Positions 38,734-46,843 of a stretch of 64,000 nucleotides of DNA are shown here, one piece after another. Position 1 is the first letter of the stretch; each line of letters opens with the position of its first letter. The position numbers and the translations under genes are program-made. The notes beneath the pieces were generated by a model that was not told the DNA's origin, made no database searches, and saw only the letters and a program-made list of their open reading frames with translations. Source of the DNA: Alcaligenaceae bacterium (GTDB lineage: Bacteria > Pseudomonadota > Gammaproteobacteria > Burkholderiales > Burkholderiaceae_B); NCBI GenBank assembly GCA_030538235.1, contig JAUNUJ010000003.1:289999-353998 (forward strand). Reading direction: 5' to 3'.

Positions 38734-39618
38734 ATGATCAAACTGATTATTCCGCAGCGCACGCGCAATATTGGAAATTTTGAGGTCGGTCGCGTCTTGC
38801 CCTTTGCTAAACATCGGATGGTGGGTCCGTATATTTTTTTCGACCGTATGGGTCCCCAAGATCTTAAGCCAGATTTGCCTCTAGACGCCGACGTACTACC
38901 GCACCCACACATTGGCTTATCAACCATCACGTATTTGTTTGATGGTGAGATTATGCACCGTGATAGTGTGGGTTCAGAGCAAGCCATACGTGCGGGTGAG
39001 GTCAACTGGATGACTGCGGGCAAGGGGATCACTCATTCAGAGCGTTTTGAAAAGGCCAGAAGAGAGGGCGACTATTTGGATGGTATTCAAGCCTGGGTCG
39101 CATTGCCTGAGGAGCGTGAGGAGATGGAACCCGGTTTTTGGCACTTTGATGAAGCGAGCATGCCAGTATTTGATGATAAGGGCGTTTCCGGACGTTTAAT
39201 CGCGGGTGAGCTAGAGGGACTGGTTTCACCCGTGCCGGTTGAGTCGCCGCAGTTTTATGTGCATTGGCAATTGCAGCAAGGTGGAAAAGTCACCTTGGTT
39301 GCGGAGTATAGTGAACGCGCCATTTATGTGGTTAGTGGTGAGGTTAGTGTGGGGCATCAGCGCATAGAGGCCGGTCAGATGGCGGTGTTAGAGCCCACTA
39401 AATCGGTTGATATTATGGCCCATACTGATGCTGTCGTCATGGGCCTTGGTGGCGAGTCGTTGGGACCGCGCTACATTGATTGGAATTTTGTTTCTTCTTC
39501 GCCGGAACGCTTAGAGCAGGCAAGAACTGATTGGCAAGCTGGTCGTATGAAGTTACCGGACCTTGATAATCAGGAGTTCATTGAAATACCTCCCAAATTG
39601 GGTCGTTATACCTCTTAA
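38734..39618 (+). CDS. Pirin family cupin protein
   Basis: 294-residue bicupin with the metal-binding pattern PHPHIGLSTITYLFDGEIMHRDSVG and an N-terminal core RVLPFAKHRMVGPYIFFDRMGP typical of pirins. Bacterial pirins include quercetin dioxygenases and regulators of central metabolism; the role here is unknown. The start at 38734 is preferred to two upstream in-frame codons because CGGAG lies 8 nt before it. The 255 bases between the tRNA and this gene show no other gene. Confidence 0.9.
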   Translation: MIKLIIPQRTRNIGNFEVGRVLPFAKHRMVGPYIFFDRMGPQDLKPDLPLDADVLPHPHIGLSTITYLFDGEIMHRDSVGSEQAIRAGEVNWMTAGKGITHSERFEKARREGDYLDGIQAWVALPEEREEMEPGFWHFDEASMPVFDDKGVSGRLIAGELEGLVSPVPVESPQFYVHWQLQQGGKVTLVAEYSERAIYVVSGEVSVGHQRIEAGQMAVLEPTKSVDIMAHTDAVVMGLGGESLGPRYIDWNFVSSSPERLEQARTDWQAGRMKLPDLDNQEFIEIPPKLGRYTS

Positions 39619-39644
39619 TCGTTTGGGGGGCTTGGGTTGTTTAG

Positions 39645-39681
39645 GTGCAGGCCTTAGTCTAGACTAGACCTGCACATTTTT
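39645..39681 (+). terminator. Terminator of pirin gene overlapping the glycosyltransferase stop
   Basis: GTGCAGG (39645-39651) pairs with CCTGCAC (39669-39675), enclosing a self-complementary TAGTCTAGACTA; ATTTTT follows. The 3' arm is formed by the last codons of the convergent gene ending at 39664. Confidence 0.6.
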
Positions 39682-40698
39682 CGATTTAGCCCATAAGCTA
39701 TCCACTAGCGCTTGACTATCAGTATAGTTACCTTCTTTAAGCCAAGCGGCAACTTCATCGGCTACCGGTGGAAAAACGGCCCTAGCCGGATTGGGGTGCT
39801 CAAGCCACTGTGCTAGAGACGCTTTCTCAAAGTCTTTAAAGACCACAGCACGATTTAAATCTTCCAAAATTTTGCCATTAGAATATTGTTCGACCTGTTT
39901 GGCTAGCGCTTTAGTGTAGATCTTTTTGCCTAAAACCATGGCCTCACTGCAGAGGCCGAAACCGGTGTTGCAAATGACACCGGCACAAGCAGCTAGATCT
40001 TTGGGGAAGTTCTCGCGACTCAAGGGTTTAAGTAACACATTTTTATCCTGAACGCTGTCATTGCCCTTACGATAAAGGATAAAGCGTTGCTGCGGTATCT
40101 TATGTAGCCATGGCACAACTTGTTCAGTTTCTTCAAACGGCAGGTACACCAGAATAAAGTCATCTTCACTGGTGCTTTGCTGATGGTCCATGGAAATCAG
40201 TGGCGGGATAATTGGTGCGTCGTAGGCGGCCCAATGCACCCCCAGATAGTGCTTGGCGGGAGCAAAGCTTTTCAGCGCTTGTGCGAGCAGGGGGGTGCCT
40301 TCGGTGCCGGGGATCGGATAGCATAAGGCATATTGATGGGCCAGACCGACTGAGGGCACACCTTGCAGTTTGGCGGCCCAAGCAGTGAGCGGTTCAAAGT
40401 CTGTTAAAACCAAATCATAGTCTTTGACATTGAGCTTTCTCAGATCATTGAGAAAACTTAATGGAGCAGCTTGAGTAACGGTTTTAAACCAGTTAACCGC
40501 ACCCTGATGACTATAAAATGAAAAGCCTTTAAAAGCTCGGTAATCACCGAACATTTCCATATCAAAATAAGCGTCATTTGTACGACCACTAAAGACAAAA
40601 TCAATCTCACAGCCTACTGCCAGTAGTGCCGGCAGCATAACGCGGGCGCGAGTAATATGACCATTGCCCGTACCCTGAACACCATAAAGAATTCGCAC
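39664..40698 (-). CDS. Glycosyltransferase family protein (MJ1255/MurG-like GT-B)
   Basis: 344-residue GT-B-fold transferase. The Gly-rich N-terminus MRILYGVQGTGNGHITRARVMLPALLAVGCEIDFVFSGR is the acceptor-side loop of the UDP-glycosyltransferase/MurG superfamily (MJ1255 subgroup). The C-terminal lobe includes GVICNTGFGLCSEAMVLGKKIYTKALAKQVEQYSNGKIL, the donor-nucleotide region. It starts 29 nt after the PAP2 phosphatase gene in a two-gene operon, behind a candidate Pho box, suggesting synthesis of a glycolipid or glycan under low phosphate (inference). Confidence 0.82.
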   Translation of the reverse strand: MRILYGVQGTGNGHITRARVMLPALLAVGCEIDFVFSGRTNDAYFDMEMFGDYRAFKGFSFYSHQGAVNWFKTVTQAAPLSFLNDLRKLNVKDYDLVLTDFEPLTAWAAKLQGVPSVGLAHQYALCYPIPGTEGTPLLAQALKSFAPAKHYLGVHWAAYDAPIIPPLISMDHQQSTSEDDFILVYLPFEETEQVVPWLHKIPQQRFILYRKGNDSVQDKNVLLKPLSRENFPKDLAACAGVICNTGFGLCSEAMVLGKKIYTKALAKQVEQYSNGKILEDLNRAVVFKDFEKASLAQWLEHPNPARAVFPPVADEVAAWLKEGNYTDSQALVDSLWAKSKNVQV

Positions 40699-40727
40699 GT
40701 ATAAAACTCAGAACTTATAAAAAATGA

Positions 40728-41261
40728 TTAAGCGACAACAATTGCTAAGGCACCCCAAGCGCAAGCTAAACCGAGAATCATGCCGGCTAGGATATCACCG
40801 GGGTAATGTACCCCTAAAATCACCCGCGACAGACCAACTAGGGTAGCAAACAAGTAGGCCGGTACAGCCAAGGCAGGATATAGAGCCACCACGATGGTTG
40901 CAAAGACAAAGGCGGCAGCTGTGTGGCCTGAGGGGAAACTGAATTTGTCTGAAGGCGTGATTAGGCTCACGACGTCGACGATTTTGTGACAAGGTCGGTC
41001 ACGCTTAATACTGTTTTTGAGTACAAAATAAATTGGTAGCTCAAAGCAATAAGCAATCACACCAGCGTAGAAAAGTGTTTTACCCTCTGGGCCACCCCAA
41101 ATCATCATGGCCATACCAACCACTGCATAGAGGGGACCATTGCCCATGGTAGAGAGGATTTGACTTAAAAGAGCAATTACCTTTTTCTGGTTATGCGCAG
41201 ATAACCAGAAAAATAATCTTGTGTCAGTGGCACCTAATAACTCTAACGTACTCGGTTTCAT
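40728..41261 (-). CDS. PAP2-family membrane phosphatase
   Basis: 177-residue polytopic membrane phosphatase. The three active-site motifs of the family are present: KNSIKRDRP (KX6RP), PSGHT, and SRVILGVHYPGD (SRX5HX3D). Such enzymes dephosphorylate phosphatidate, phosphatidylglycerophosphate or undecaprenyl pyrophosphate. About five hydrophobic segments surround them. First gene of the PAP2-glycosyltransferase operon; a candidate Pho box lies ~60-80 nt upstream of the start, the strongest of the four in the window. Confidence 0.9.
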   Translation of the reverse strand: MKPSTLELLGATDTRLFFWLSAHNQKKVIALLSQILSTMGNGPLYAVVGMAMMIWGGPEGKTLFYAGVIAYCFELPIYFVLKNSIKRDRPCHKIVDVVSLITPSDKFSFPSGHTAAAFVFATIVVALYPALAVPAYLFATLVGLSRVILGVHYPGDILAGMILGLACAWGALAIVVA

Positions 41262-41306
41262 TGAAGACTCCTGTCAATTACACACTAATCCCTATCAACT
41301 GAGAAA

Positions 41307-41340
41307 ATAGTAACACTGTGTAATGACAACTTTATGACAT
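41307..41340 (-). promoter_or_regulatory. Candidate Pho box and promoter for the PAP2-glycosyltransferase operon
   Basis: Read on the minus strand, ATGTCATAAAG is followed directly by TTGTCATTACA (plus-strand 41319-41340), two PhoB half-sites nearly matching the phoA box as I recall it. Six bases later comes TACTAT (41307-41312) as -10, 45 nt before the PAP2 start codon. The overlapping AT-rich inverted repeat CTTTATGACAT/ATGTCATAAAG (41330-41358) adds one opposite-facing half-site. Confidence 0.7.
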
Positions 41341-41382
41341 TTATTTAATGTCATAAAGGACAAAAAACAACAAAACGTGTGG

Positions 41383-43191
41383 TTAATCCTCTACTTGACC
41401 GTGATATTTGGTTTTACCGTCGTCGCCATTGCTGAAACGAACCTCCTCCGGATAGGGGTAAAAATCGTCCATTTGACCTGACTTTATACGGTTCTTTTTG
41501 CCTTGCCAAAAATCAGCGTTGAGTAGCTCGTGGTGATGTTTCATAAAGGTTTTGCGGACCACTGGATCGCCCAAGAGGAAGGTGCCGAACTCCTCGGGAA
41601 AGACATCGTATCTGTCGACCGGATACCAGACCTCGCCGGACAGCTCCAATTCAGGATAAGGTGCCGGCGGGATGTCTCTGAAATTACAGTCGGTCATGTA
41701 TTCGATTTCGTCATAGTCATAGAAAATCACACGCCCAAAGCGAGTCAGACCGAAGTTCTTGAAGAGCATATCACCCGGGAAAATATTGGCGGAGGCTAGT
41801 TCCTTGAGGGCGTTGCCATAATCGACAATGACACGTTCCTTTTCTTGGTCCGTGGCCTGTTGTAAATAGATATTGAGCGGTTTCAAGCGACGTTCAACAT
41901 AGCAATGCTTGACGATAATGAAATCTTCGGTTTCTTCCAGCTGTGAAGGCGCCAATTCGCGTAGCTCCTCGATCATTTCCTCACTACAGCGATGTCGCGG
42001 AATAGCGACATTGGAGTATTCAAGCGTATCAGCCATGCGACCTACACGGTCGTGCTTTTTAACCAACAGGTATTTAGCACGCACATAGTCTTGATCAAAG
42101 TCTTTATTAGGACCGAATTTATCTTTAATTATTTTAAAAACAAAGGGGAAAGAGGGGAGCGTAAACACGGTCATGACTAGTCCCTTAATCCCGGGGGCAA
42201 GAATAAACTGATCTTCTGAATAGTGCAGATGTTGCAAAAAGTCTCGCCAAAAGATGTTTTTACTTTGCTTATGTAAGCCAAGCATGGCGTACATATCGGC
42301 CTTGTTGCGCATTGGCATTAATTGCAATAAGAAGTTCACATAACCCGATGGCACATCCATAGAGACCAGAAAATATGCTCTGGCAAAAGAGAAAAGTACT
42401 GATATATGCTGTGGATTAAATAATGCCGCATCCACCTCAAGTTGTCCCTTGCTGTTATGCATAATGGCAATCGCAAAGGGATGACGGGCGTGACCATTCA
42501 TGACCTGCCCCATAATATAGGAGCATTTATTACGGTAAAAGGGAGATTGTAAGATTTGTACGTGCAGGTTAAGCTCATTGAGAATATACCCCTCACCCAA
42601 ATGTTCCAAGAGTGCTTGGTGAATATTTTCTACATCACGTTCTTTGTCAGCAAAGGGGACTTTCCAATCATAGAAATCCAATACTTTTGAAAAGCAGTTA
42701 CGCAAATCCCCATTTTGAGGATAAAAAGATTTGAAAGTGCCGCGATCGGAGTCAATGTACTCAGTGGCGGCCGCCGGTTTGACGAAAATAAATTGATTTC
42801 GATAATAGGCTTTGTCCAGTAACTTGGTTGAGACCGAGTTAAAGAATGTCTCTGCCAATTCCGGTTGATAATGGTCGACTAATAAGGCGATATAAGCGGT
42901 TTTAGCGAAACGCCAAGTATCTTCATGCAAAATTACTTCTTGGTAATTTTCTCTTAACTCGGCAATGGTTTCCAGAACCCGCTCATCGTAGACTTGAATA
43001 CGATCAGCGACTAAGCGTTGAATCTGTTGCCAGTCACGATTCTCAAAAGCCTCTTTGGCGTGGGCTGAGAAGGATCTGAAAATACGATAGTGTTTATTGA
43101 AACCGCGCAAAATGGTTTCAGCGATGTCGTGAGCGGTATCCAAAAATTCGGGATCAGCTTTGCAATGGTCGGGTAAGGTGTTGATAGACAT
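41383..43191 (-). CDS. aceK: Isocitrate dehydrogenase kinase/phosphatase
   Basis: Bifunctional enzyme that phosphorylates and dephosphorylates isocitrate dehydrogenase, setting flux into the glyoxylate bypass. The 602-residue length is typical. Visible family blocks are the N-terminal regulatory part, FKVIKDKFGPNKDF-type ATP-binding region (FPFVFKIIKDKFGPNKDFDQDYVRAKY), LVKKHDRVGRMADTLEYSNVAIP, and the active-site stretch GDMLFKNFGLTRFGRVIFYDYDEIEYMTDCNFRDIP. It is separated from icd by only the Sel1 gene. No aceA or aceB is in the window. Confidence 0.97.
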   Translation of the reverse strand: MSINTLPDHCKADPEFLDTAHDIAETILRGFNKHYRIFRSFSAHAKEAFENRDWQQIQRLVADRIQVYDERVLETIAELRENYQEVILHEDTWRFAKTAYIALLVDHYQPELAETFFNSVSTKLLDKAYYRNQFIFVKPAAATEYIDSDRGTFKSFYPQNGDLRNCFSKVLDFYDWKVPFADKERDVENIHQALLEHLGEGYILNELNLHVQILQSPFYRNKCSYIMGQVMNGHARHPFAIAIMHNSKGQLEVDAALFNPQHISVLFSFARAYFLVSMDVPSGYVNFLLQLMPMRNKADMYAMLGLHKQSKNIFWRDFLQHLHYSEDQFILAPGIKGLVMTVFTLPSFPFVFKIIKDKFGPNKDFDQDYVRAKYLLVKKHDRVGRMADTLEYSNVAIPRHRCSEEMIEELRELAPSQLEETEDFIIVKHCYVERRLKPLNIYLQQATDQEKERVIVDYGNALKELASANIFPGDMLFKNFGLTRFGRVIFYDYDEIEYMTDCNFRDIPPAPYPELELSGEVWYPVDRYDVFPEEFGTFLLGDPVVRKTFMKHHHELLNADFWQGKKNRIKSGQMDDFYPYPEEVRFSNGDDGKTKYHGQVED

Positions 43192-43261
43192 AAATTACTA
43201 AGTATGAAGAGATTTTGAATGTCGAGACTTAATTTTAATAATAAATCTATAGTAGGCTAAA

Positions 43262-43300
43262 AGTGCAGCAATGACTATTAGTACTAATCTCTACTGCACT
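43262..43300 (-). terminator. Hairpin after the Sel1 gene
   Basis: AGTGCAG (43262-43268) pairs with CTGCACT (43294-43300); a perfect inner 12-bp palindrome, ATTAGTACTAAT, lies at 43277-43288. On the minus strand TTTTAG follows. It lies just past the end of the Sel1 gene and before aceK, so it may reduce read-through between them or act as an aceK operator. Confidence 0.45.
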
Positions 43301-43323
43301 GCACAAAAGACCATTTATTAAAG

Positions 43324-43899
43324 CTAATTTTTGCGCTGCTCATAGTAGATACAGCCACTTTGGCTACCTAAATCACAGGCTTTTTTGTAGAGTTGTTGCG
43401 ATTTTTGTAAATCACGCTCTACGCCGGTCCCGTCGTAGTACATACTGCCTAAAGCGGTGACGGCTTCAGCATGTTCGTGTTCAGCAGCCGCTTCAAACCA
43501 AGCGACCGCGGCTTGATAGTCTTGCTTGCCCATAATTAAGGCCCAACCTAGGGCGGTTTGGGCACTGGCTACGCCCTGAGTGGCGGGTTTCTGTAGCCAT
43601 TTGATCGCTTCGTCAAAGTCTTGGGTACCACCTAATCCCTGGATATAGAGTTCTGCGAGACGAATGTTGGCATCGGCATAACCACCTTCGGCTGAGCGGC
43701 GATACCACACTAGTGCTTTGTCAGGATCTGAGTGACCGAGGGCGCCACTAAGATATAAATTAGCAAGTTGAAATTGGGCAGCGACATCACCGGCCTCGGC
43801 TGCTTGTTCAATGTTTTGTAAGTTATTGCTGTCCTGGGCTAGAGTAGGATAGTGAAAAAGCAAAGCCAAGCCTAAGAGTAGGGTCTTAATATATGTCAT
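43324..43899 (-). CDS. Secreted Sel1-repeat (tetratricopeptide-like) protein
   Basis: 191-residue periplasmic protein with signal peptide (MTYIKTLLLGLALLFHYPTLA) and four Sel1 repeats, e.g. AAQFQLANLYLSGALGHSDPDKALVWYRRSAEGGY and AEAVTALGSMYYDGTGVERDLQKSQQLYKKACDLG. Sel1 proteins scaffold other proteins; no partner can be named. Start 43899 was chosen because it begins the signal peptide; an upstream ATG would add 12 polar residues. The C-terminal GSQSGCIYYEQRKN contains two Cys (with KKACDLG) that may form a disulfide. Confidence 0.85.
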   Translation of the reverse strand: MTYIKTLLLGLALLFHYPTLAQDSNNLQNIEQAAEAGDVAAQFQLANLYLSGALGHSDPDKALVWYRRSAEGGYADANIRLAELYIQGLGGTQDFDEAIKWLQKPATQGVASAQTALGWALIMGKQDYQAAVAWFEAAAEHEHAEAVTALGSMYYDGTGVERDLQKSQQLYKKACDLGSQSGCIYYEQRKN

Positions 43900-43967
43900 A
43901 ACTGAGATCCTCGCGGTGCTGGTTAATTTATGCACATATATTCCATATTACCCTTATGGGTATAAAA

Positions 43968-44004
43968 AAACCGAGTTAAAAGCATAAAGCCTTTAACTCG
44001 GTTT
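43968..44004 (-). terminator. Strong terminator after icd
   Basis: Thirteen-bp perfect stem (43968-43980 with 43992-44004), core CCGAGTTAAA/TTTAACTCGG, 11-base loop, with a run of T on the minus strand. It should end icd before the Sel1 gene. Confidence 0.9.
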
Positions 44005-44043
44005 GTTCTGTAAAAATTAAACGCTACAGAGTAGCTTAATTAA

Positions 44044-45300
44044 TTACATATGGTCGATCATAACCTGACCGAATTCAGAGCAGCTAACCTGAGTAGCACC
44101 CTCTAGGGCACGAGCGAAGTCATAAGTTACTTTCTTAGACTTAATGGCATCGCCCATCGAAGAGATCACTAAATCAGCGGCTTCAGTCCAGCCCATGTGA
44201 CGTAACATCATTTCGGCAGAAAGAATCACTGAACCTGGGTTAACCATGTCTCTACCTGCGTACTTAGGTGCAGTACCGTGAGTTGCTTCAAACATCGCAA
44301 CGGTATCAGAAAGGTTAGCACCCGGTGCAATACCGATACCACCAACTTGAGCTGCTAAGGCGTCAGAAATGTAGTCACCGTTTAGGTTTAGTGTAGCGAT
44401 TACAGAGTACTCTTCAGGGCGTAATAAAATCTGCTGTAAGAAAGCATCAGCGATGTTGTCTTTTACAATGATTTCTTTGCCGGTTTTAGGGTTCTTGAAA
44501 GAGCACCATGGGCCGCCATCGATAAGCTCAGCACCGAACTCTTCGCGAGCTAATTCATAACCCCAATCGCGGAAGCCACCCTCGGTGAACTTCATGATGT
44601 TGCCCTTGTGAACTAGGGTAACGCTGTCGCGATTATTGTCAATTGCGTATTGAATAGCTTGACGAACTAAACGCTTAGTACCTTCTTTGGAAACTGGTTT
44701 AATACCGATGCCTGAAGTTTCAGGGAAGCGGATTTGCTTAACGCCTAACTCGTCCTGAAGGAACTTGATTAATTTCTTAGCGTTATCAGATTCAGCTTCG
44801 AACTCGATACCGGCGTAGATGTCCTCAGAGTTTTCACGGAAGATAACCATATTGGTTTTCTCAGGCTCTTTAACAGGAGAAGGAACACCTTCGAAGTACT
44901 GGATAGGGCGTAAGCAAAGATACAGATCTAACTGTTGACGTAGCGCAACGTTAAGTGAACGGATACCGCCGCCAACCGGTGTGGTTAGAGGGCCCTTGAT
45001 AGAAACAACATACTCTTTAACTGCGTCAAGAGTCTCTTCGGGCAACCAAACGTCAGGGCCGTAAACTTGAGTAGACTTCTCGCCTGCGTAAACTTCCATC
45101 CAGTGAATTTTACGCTCGCCACCGTATGACTTTTCAACAGCGGCGTCAATAACTTTGATCATAACCGGGCTAACATCAACACCAATACCATCACCCTCAA
45201 TGTAAGGGATAATCGGGTTGTTAGGAACGTTTAAGGTATGATCGGCATTGACAGTTATTTTTTCGCCGTTTGCCGGCACTTTGATGTGTTGGTAAGACAT
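44044..45300 (-). CDS. icd: NADP-dependent isocitrate dehydrogenase
   Basis: Homodimeric TCA-cycle enzyme, 418 residues, of the E. coli type. The phosphorylatable Ser115 lies in [15 protein letters not shown], identical to the site targeted by AceK, whose gene is nearby. [36 protein letters not shown], the Mg-binding DAFLQQ-region and [26 protein letters not shown] are intact. ATG 45300 was chosen: GGAG lies 6 nt upstream, and a start 4 codons earlier would bury that ribosome site. Codon use is that of a highly expressed gene. Confidence 0.98.
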   Translation of the reverse strand: MSYQHIKVPANGEKITVNADHTLNVPNNPIIPYIEGDGIGVDVSPVMIKVIDAAVEKSYGGERKIHWMEVYAGEKSTQVYGPDVWLPEETLDAVKEYVVSIKGPLTTPVGGGIRSLNVALRQQLDLYLCLRPIQYFEGVPSPVKEPEKTNMVIFRENSEDIYAGIEFEAESDNAKKLIKFLQDELGVKQIRFPETSGIGIKPVSKEGTKRLVRQAIQYAIDNNRDSVTLVHKGNIMKFTEGGFRDWGYELAREEFGAELIDGGPWCSFKNPKTGKEIIVKDNIADAFLQQILLRPEEYSVIATLNLNGDYISDALAAQVGGIGIAPGANLSDTVAMFEATHGTAPKYAGRDMVNPGSVILSAEMMLRHMGWTEAADLVISSMGDAIKSKKVTYDFARALEGATQVSCSEFGQVMIDHM

Positions 45301-45451
45301 GCTTTTCTCCATAACTGGTTTGCAATAAACAGACTAGTTAAATAATCGTTAATATAAAAGACAAAGCAACATGCGACGTTAACAGAGAATTTTTAAAGCA
45401 TCGTCGCTCTGTATCGGTCTAAAGTTGGCTGTTATATACTTCTTATTGTCT

Positions 45452-45467
45452 AGTCTTATATAAGACT
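45452..45467. promoter_or_regulatory. Perfect 16-bp palindrome between icd and DUF1841 gene
   Basis: AGTCTTATATAAGACT is a perfect dyad ~150 bases upstream of the icd start and ~67 bases before the divergent DUF1841 start. It fits an operator for a dimeric repressor, GntR-like in form; the nearby TATTAT (45484-45489) could be the -10 for DUF1841, which would place the dyad over its -35. The regulator is not identifiable. Confidence 0.5.
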
Positions 45468-45533
45468 GGTTTAGTGTACCCTATTATCATCTAAATTACT
45501 GCTAATTTCGGTGAACTGTAATAAATTATTTAT

Positions 45534-45968
45534 ATGGCAATTTTTAATCCGACACGTGAACAAGTCCGCGATTTTTTTATTAAGACGTGGCAAAAGTATC
45601 AACAAAAAGCAGTCCTTAGCGGCATGGAGAAAATCGCTTTGGGCTGGATCATGAAGCACCCCGAGTACCATGCTATTTTGGATAATCCCGAGGCTAAAAG
45701 CAAAGACTTCACGGTGGCCGAGGGGCAGACTAATCCATTTCTTCATCTATCAATGCACATTGCCATTGAAGAGCAAATCTCCATTGATAGTCCACCAGGA
45801 ATTCGCACGGCTTTTGAGCATTTAAGTGCAAAGCTCGATGAGCATGAAGCGCATCATGAAATTATGGAGTGTCTGGGTCAAGTCATTTGGCAAGCACAAC
45901 GTGATCGCGGACCGCTTGATCAGCAACTCTATATAGAGCTATTGAAGCAACGAATTAACACGCATTAG
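45534..45968 (+). CDS. DUF1841 family protein
   Basis: 144-residue cytoplasmic helical protein matching DUF1841, found in beta- and gammaproteobacteria: MAIFNPTREQVRDFFIKTWQKYQQ, LGWIMKHPEYHAILDNPE, NPFLHLSMHIAIEEQISIDSPPGIR and HEIMECLGQVIWQAQRD. Function is unknown. The conserved His/Glu pattern (HLSMHIAIEEQ, HEAHHEIME) could bind metal, but this is speculation. It lies 15 nt before moxR, so it is likely cotranscribed with the MoxR-VWA pair. Confidence 0.88.
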   Translation: MAIFNPTREQVRDFFIKTWQKYQQKAVLSGMEKIALGWIMKHPEYHAILDNPEAKSKDFTVAEGQTNPFLHLSMHIAIEEQISIDSPPGIRTAFEHLSAKLDEHEAHHEIMECLGQVIWQAQRDRGPLDQQLYIELLKQRINTH

Positions 45969-45983
45969 TGACAGGAAACTAGT

Positions 45984-46829
45984 ATGAATTTAAATCAATC
46001 ATTTCAGAGCACGGATAGCTATATTGCTACTGACGATTTACGGTTGGCGGTAAATGCTGCACTTAGCTTGCAACGTCCTTTATTAATTAAGGGTGAGCCA
46101 GGCACCGGTAAGACCATGCTGGCTGAGGAAGTGGCCAAGTATTTAGAGCGTCCTCTATTGCAATGGCACATTAAGTCCACTACCAAAGCTCAACAGGGGC
46201 TCTATGAATATGATGCGGTCTCGCGTTTACGTGATTCACAGTTGGGTGATGAGCGGGTAAAAGACATCGCTAACTATATTCGTCCGGGTGTTTTGTGGCA
46301 GGCCTTTGAATCTGAAGAGCCGGCAGTGGTGTTGATTGATGAAATTGACAAGGCTGATATCGAGTTCCCCAATGATTTATTGCGCGAACTCGATCAAATG
46401 GAATTTCATGTCTATGAAACCGCCCGTACCATTGAGGCCAAGCACCGTCCCTTAGTGATTATTACCTCTAATAATGAAAAGGACTTACCGGATGCTTTTT
46501 TGCGTCGCTGTTTTTTTCACTACATTGAATTTCCTGATGCAGAGACGCTTAAACAAATTGTCGGCGTGCATTATCCGGATATTGATAGTGACTTAGTCAG
46601 TAGTGCAATGACTCGATTCTTTGAGTTGCGTGAGATTCCCGGACTCAAGAAAAAGCCTTCAACTTCGGAATTTTTAGATTGGTTGGCTTTATTAAGTGCT
46701 TCTGCAATTACTCCTCAAAGTCTGGAAAAAGGCGATTTGTATTTGGCCGGTGCGTTAATTAAAAATGAACAAGACATGTCCTTAGTAGAGCGTTTAGTCG
46801 CCATGGCCGGTGGTTTGGGTCGACGCTAG
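45984..46829 (+). CDS. MoxR-type AAA+ ATPase
   Basis: 281-residue AAA+ chaperone-like ATPase. Walker A GEPGTGKTMLAEEVA, Walker B VVLIDEIDKAD, sensor 1 VIITSNNEKDLPDAFLRRC and a helical lid are present. MoxR proteins act with VWA-domain partners to insert cofactors or activate complexes, and the next gene encodes such a partner. A specific target cannot be deduced; relatives next to VWA (CoxE-like) proteins are widespread in Burkholderiales. Confidence 0.93.
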   Translation: MNLNQSFQSTDSYIATDDLRLAVNAALSLQRPLLIKGEPGTGKTMLAEEVAKYLERPLLQWHIKSTTKAQQGLYEYDAVSRLRDSQLGDERVKDIANYIRPGVLWQAFESEEPAVVLIDEIDKADIEFPNDLLRELDQMEFHVYETARTIEAKHRPLVIITSNNEKDLPDAFLRRCFFHYIEFPDAETLKQIVGVHYPDIDSDLVSSAMTRFFELREIPGLKKKPSTSEFLDWLALLSASAITPQSLEKGDLYLAGALIKNEQDMSLVERLVAMAGGLGRR

Positions 46830-46843
46830 GGTAGGCGTAAATT

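Noticed and set aside
41348-41358. Plus-strand half-site ATGTCATAAAG facing aceK
   Set aside because: Only one unit; the next 11 bases do not match, so it is taken as part of the inverted repeat over the minus-strand Pho box.
45313-45533. Known icd leader RNA motif
   Set aside because: I looked for a long conserved stem-loop near the icd ribosome site and found only the palindrome further upstream; I cannot match any published motif from memory.
45471-45746. Minus-strand frame opposite the DUF1841 gene
   Set aside because: It is antisense to a conserved family protein and lacks any recognisable domain.
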